Shown: positions 61,669-64,000 of the stretch, in pieces
Layout of the letters: the number at the start of each line of letters is the position of its first letter
Position numbering within the stretch: the first letter of the stretch is position 1
NCBI GenBank assembly: GCA_031550125.1
Contig: JAVBOW010000015.1
Location: 7,591-71,590, forward strand
From: JAVBOW01 sp031550125
GTDB taxonomy: Bacteria > Bacteroidota > Bacteroidia > Bacteroidales > Rikenellaceae
Direction of reading: 5' to 3'
DNA length: 64,000 bases
Position numbers and translations under genes: made by a program
Notes under the pieces: generated by a model
What the model was told of the DNA's origin: nothing
Database searches by the model: none
The model's input: only the letters and a program-made list of their open reading frames with translations

Positions 61669-63717
61669 ATGAATTTTAAAGCATTTATCACTACCGCCCT
61701 GCTGGCGGCCGCGGCCATTGTTTCAGAGGCCCAGGACGCCGTAAAATGGACCTTCTCGCTCGCAGCCGCCGATGACGGCGCGGTGGAGATGAGGGCCTCG
61801 GCCGATATAGCCGCCGGATGGCATATCTACGATGTGGAGGTACCCGAGGGAGGGCCTTTCGCCACCGGAATAGAGATAGACGAGATCAAGGGGGCCGAGG
61901 CGATCGGCAAATTCACCTCGTCGCGCAGCACCCTGCACAATAAGTTCGACCAGGCTTTCGAAATGGAGGTGGGATATCACGAGGGCCGTCCGGTGTTTAT
62001 CCAGCGCCTGCGCATAACCGATCGCAAAGCTTTCGTCTTCAAAGGCGACGTCCGCGCCCAGGCCTGCAACGACCAAAGCTGCACTGCGCCCACGCCCGTG
62101 TCGTTCTCTTTTACCGCGGCCGACCTTCCCGCCCTCAAACCTGCCGCGGGGGCGGAGCAGGCTCAAAAGACACGCGCCGACGCCGTGACGCCAACGCCTG
62201 CGGAGCCGGCGGAGGCGCAGCCCGCCGAAACGGCGGTGGCGGACACTTCGGCCGCAATAGCTCCGGTTACACAGCCTTCGGGCGACCTGTGGATGCCCGT
62301 GACGGACAGGCTTGACGATTTCGGCGCGGGAGCCGGGTCGGCCGACATGACCCTGCTGTGGATATTCCTTTTCGGCGTGGGCGGAGGCCTGCTGGCGTTG
62401 CTTACGCCCTGCGTATGGCCCATGATACCCATGACGGTGAGCTTTTTCCTCAAACGCAGCGGCCGGGGCAAGGCCGTGCGCGACGCTTTGCTCTACGGGC
62501 TTTCGATAGTGGTTATCTATGTGGCCCTGGGGCTTGTGGTGACGGCTATCTTCGGTGCGAGCGCACTTAATGATTTGGCTACCAGCGCGCTTTTTAACCT
62601 TATATTCTTCGCCCTGCTTCTGTTTTTTGCCGTATCGTTCTTCGGCGCCTTCGACCTCACCCTCCCATCGTCATGGACGAATAAAGCCGACAGTAAGGCC
62701 GATTCGACGACGGGCCTGCTGAGCATATTCTTTATGGCCTTCACCCTGGCGCTGGTGTCGTTTTCCTGCACCGGTCCGGTGATCGGATGGCTGTTGGTGG
62801 AAGCCGCCTCGTCGGGAGCCGTGGTGGCCCCCGCCGTCGGCATGACGGGATTCGCCATTGCGCTGGCCGTACCTTTCGCCCTGTTCGCCCTGTTCCCCTC
62901 GTGGCTGGGCAACCTGCCCAAGTCGGGCGGATGGCTCAACTCCGTGAAGGTGGTGCTGGGCTTCCTCGAGTTGGCCCTGGCGCTCAAATTCCTCTCCGTG
63001 GCCGACCTGGCCTACGGATGGGGCATTCTCGACAGGGAGGTGTTCCTGTCGCTGTGGATAGTGATCTTCGCGTTGTTGGGCGTCTACCTGCTGGGCAAAC
63101 TGCGCCTGCCCCACGACGGCGACCTTAAGCACGTTTCTGTGGGACGCATGATGTTGGCGCTGACGTCGCTGTCGTTTGCCGTTTATATGGCTCCGGGGCT
63201 TTGGGGCGCTCCACTGAAAGCCATAAGCGCCTTTTCGCCGCCCCTTTATACACAGGATTTTAACCTTTACGACGGCGCGGTACATGCCGCATTCGACGAT
63301 TACGACGCCGGTATGGAATATGCCGCCCGTCACAATAAGCCCGTGGCGGTGGATTTTTCGGGGTTCGGATGCGTCAACTGCCGCAAAATGGAGGCCGCCG
63401 TGTGGAGCGATCCGCGCGTAAAGGCCGCGCTCGAGAAGGATTACGTGCTGATAACCCTGATGGTGGACGACAAAACCCGCCTTCCCGAACCGATAGAGGT
63501 GGAGGAGAACGGCCGTACCACGCGCCTGAAAACCGTTGGCGATCGCTGGAGCTACCTCCAGCGGCATAAATTCGGCACCAACTCGCAGCCGTGCTACGTG
63601 CTGCTGGACGGCGGCGACGGTCAGCCGCTCAACGGACTTTACGCCTTCGACGAAAACGTGGACAAGTTCCTCGGCTTCCTCAAGAAAGGCCTCGAAAACT
63701 ACCGGGCCGCCCGATAA
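61669..63717 (+). CDS. dsbD: thiol:disulfide interchange protein DsbD
   Basis: 682 aa from ATG 61669; GTG 61642 would add nine residues before the signal peptide (MNFKAFITTALLAAAAIVSEAQ). N-terminal periplasmic domain with the Cys pair Cys133/Cys138 (ACNDQSC), a Pro/Ala-rich linker, a CcdA-like hydrophobic core with LTPCVWPMIPMTVSFFL and SCTGPVIGWLLVEAAS, and a C-terminal thioredoxin domain with Cys568-x-x-Cys571 (CVNC). It carries electrons from cytoplasmic thioredoxin to periplasmic disulfides. Ends before repeat and terminator. Confidence 0.94.
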   Translation: MNFKAFITTALLAAAAIVSEAQDAVKWTFSLAAADDGAVEMRASADIAAGWHIYDVEVPEGGPFATGIEIDEIKGAEAIGKFTSSRSTLHNKFDQAFEMEVGYHEGRPVFIQRLRITDRKAFVFKGDVRAQACNDQSCTAPTPVSFSFTAADLPALKPAAGAEQAQKTRADAVTPTPAEPAEAQPAETAVADTSAAIAPVTQPSGDLWMPVTDRLDDFGAGAGSADMTLLWIFLFGVGGGLLALLTPCVWPMIPMTVSFFLKRSGRGKAVRDALLYGLSIVVIYVALGLVVTAIFGASALNDLATSALFNLIFFALLLFFAVSFFGAFDLTLPSSWTNKADSKADSTTGLLSIFFMAFTLALVSFSCTGPVIGWLLVEAASSGAVVAPAVGMTGFAIALAVPFALFALFPSWLGNLPKSGGWLNSVKVVLGFLELALALKFLSVADLAYGWGILDREVFLSLWIVIFALLGVYLLGKLRLPHDGDLKHVSVGRMMLALTSLSFAVYMAPGLWGAPLKAISAFSPPLYTQDFNLYDGAVHAAFDDYDAGMEYAARHNKPVAVDFSGFGCVNCRKMEAAVWSDPRVKAALEKDYVLITLMVDDKTRLPEPIEVEENGRTTRLKTVGDRWSYLQRHKFGTNSQPCYVLLDGGDGQPLNGLYAFDENVDKFLGFLKKGLENYRAAR

Positions 63718-63789
63718 GGGCGCGGCAATCTGCGCATTGGGGCGACTCCAGTATTTGTGAGGCGAACCGGACGGCAATGCAGTATGAAT

Positions 63790-63867
63790 GGCGCTGGCGA
63801 GCTTCGCTATTGTTTCGTTGTCGCTTTACGGTGAGCGCATCCAACACATAATTGGGGCCGGTCCCTA
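63790..63867 (-). repeat. dispersed intergenic repeat, partial copy
   Basis: On the minus strand CCAATTATGTGTTGG left end then a diverged body (GCGCTCACCGTAAAGCGACA..). Only the left end matches well. Confidence 0.5.
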
Positions 63868-63893
63868 ATATCCATAATAAAGAGGTTTGGCGG

Positions 63894-63912
63894 GGTGGAC
63901 GCCCCCCAAACC
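63894..63912 (-). terminator. hairpin, probable terminator of the next minus gene
   Basis: GGTTTGG plus GGGG pairs with CCCCCCAAACC (one bulge), followed on the minus strand by TCTTTATT. It lies 14 bp beyond the stop of the partial gene at 63926. Confidence 0.65.
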
Positions 63913-63925
63913 GATTAAGTGTTAT

Positions 63926-64000
63926 TTAACGAGCCCGGGTTATCGTGCACCCGGCGACCCCTTTAGTTAAATAAAAGGGATTTTTAACCTCGATGGAGCC
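63926..64000 (-). CDS. 3' end of a minus-strand gene
   Basis: 24 codons read from the window edge to a TAA at 63926-63928, ending with IEVKNPFYLTKG..CTITRAR. Too short to name, but codon choice is like the neighbours and a terminator-like hairpin follows. The gene body lies beyond the window. Confidence 0.5.
   Translation of the reverse strand, partial: GSIEVKNPFYLTKGVAGCTITRAR

Overview
The window is a stretch of a Bacteroidales chromosome, probably from the Rikenellaceae/Alistipes side of the order. That placement is an inference. It rests on (1) Bacteroidota -7 promoter boxes (TAnnTTTG) in front of many genes, with few classical Shine-Dalgarno sites; (2) families largely confined to the phylum (DUF2851, GSCFA, LruC, a DUF6427-like membrane protein, DUF349 repeats, S1 sulfatase, GH127); and (3) GC-rich coding sequence that nevertheless uses AUA heavily for isoleucine. 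I saw no rRNA, tRNA, CRISPR array, transposase or phage gene. The window opens inside a GH127-like gene and closes inside the 3' end of an unidentified minus-strand gene.

Layout. 1-3.3 kb: glycan catabolism (GH127 fragment, serine-type sulfatase, small periplasmic helical protein). 3.4-9.1 kb: plus-strand run metX-like, purD, a membrane protein, tgt, lptF/G. 9.1-10.1 kb: a secreted hypothetical flanked by 21-bp direct repeats. 10.1-13.1 kb: lon and a UDG-superfamily glycosylase (minus). 13.7-16.3 kb: valS. 16.6-23.1 kb: an orphan OmpR/PhoB-type regulator diverging from a DUF349 gene, then pyrG-yidC. 23.1-32.5 kb: a ferredoxin-nitroreductase, then a long minus-strand cluster (GSCFA, zinc-ribbon membrane protein, PafA-like protein, sufE, DUF59/SufT-like, DUF2851, secA). 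32.7-44.9 kb: a compact exopolysaccharide operon (HAD phosphatase, Wza, Wzc tyrosine kinase, Wzx flippase, five GT4-like glycosyltransferases, a Wzy-like membrane protein). 45-49 kb: OmpA-type porin, GT2, ispE. 49.3-51.3 kb: acyl-CoA carboxylase beta subunit plus biotin carrier. 51.7-56.3 kb: LruC lipoprotein, then operon hpt-queE-glsB-phosphoesterase (minus). 56.3-64 kb: rseP, GH5-like hydrolase, L,D-transpeptidase, hybrid histidine kinase, dsbD.

Genes that plausibly work together: queE and tgt (queuosine in tRNA), wza-wzc-wzx-GTs-wzy (surface polysaccharide), sufE and the DUF59 protein (Fe-S assembly), secA and yidC (protein export and insertion), mmdA-like and BCCP (biotin-dependent carboxyl transfer), GH127 and sulfatase (glycan degradation).

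Most notable: (a) a dispersed, structured intergenic repeat, at least nine full or partial copies at six intergenic sites plus one degenerate copy, always at gene 3' ends and usually beside a terminator hairpin; (b) a PafA-like phosphatase that appears to have lost five of six zinc ligands and most phosphate-contacting residues; (c) a Tgt whose three zinc cysteines are replaced at exactly conserved spacing; (d) a heptanucleotide repeat, one unit of which is a canonical slippery site in frame, at the start of the last EPS glycosyltransferase; (e) a secreted orphan gene bounded by near-identical direct repeats. All calls come from reading the sequence; no database search was run.
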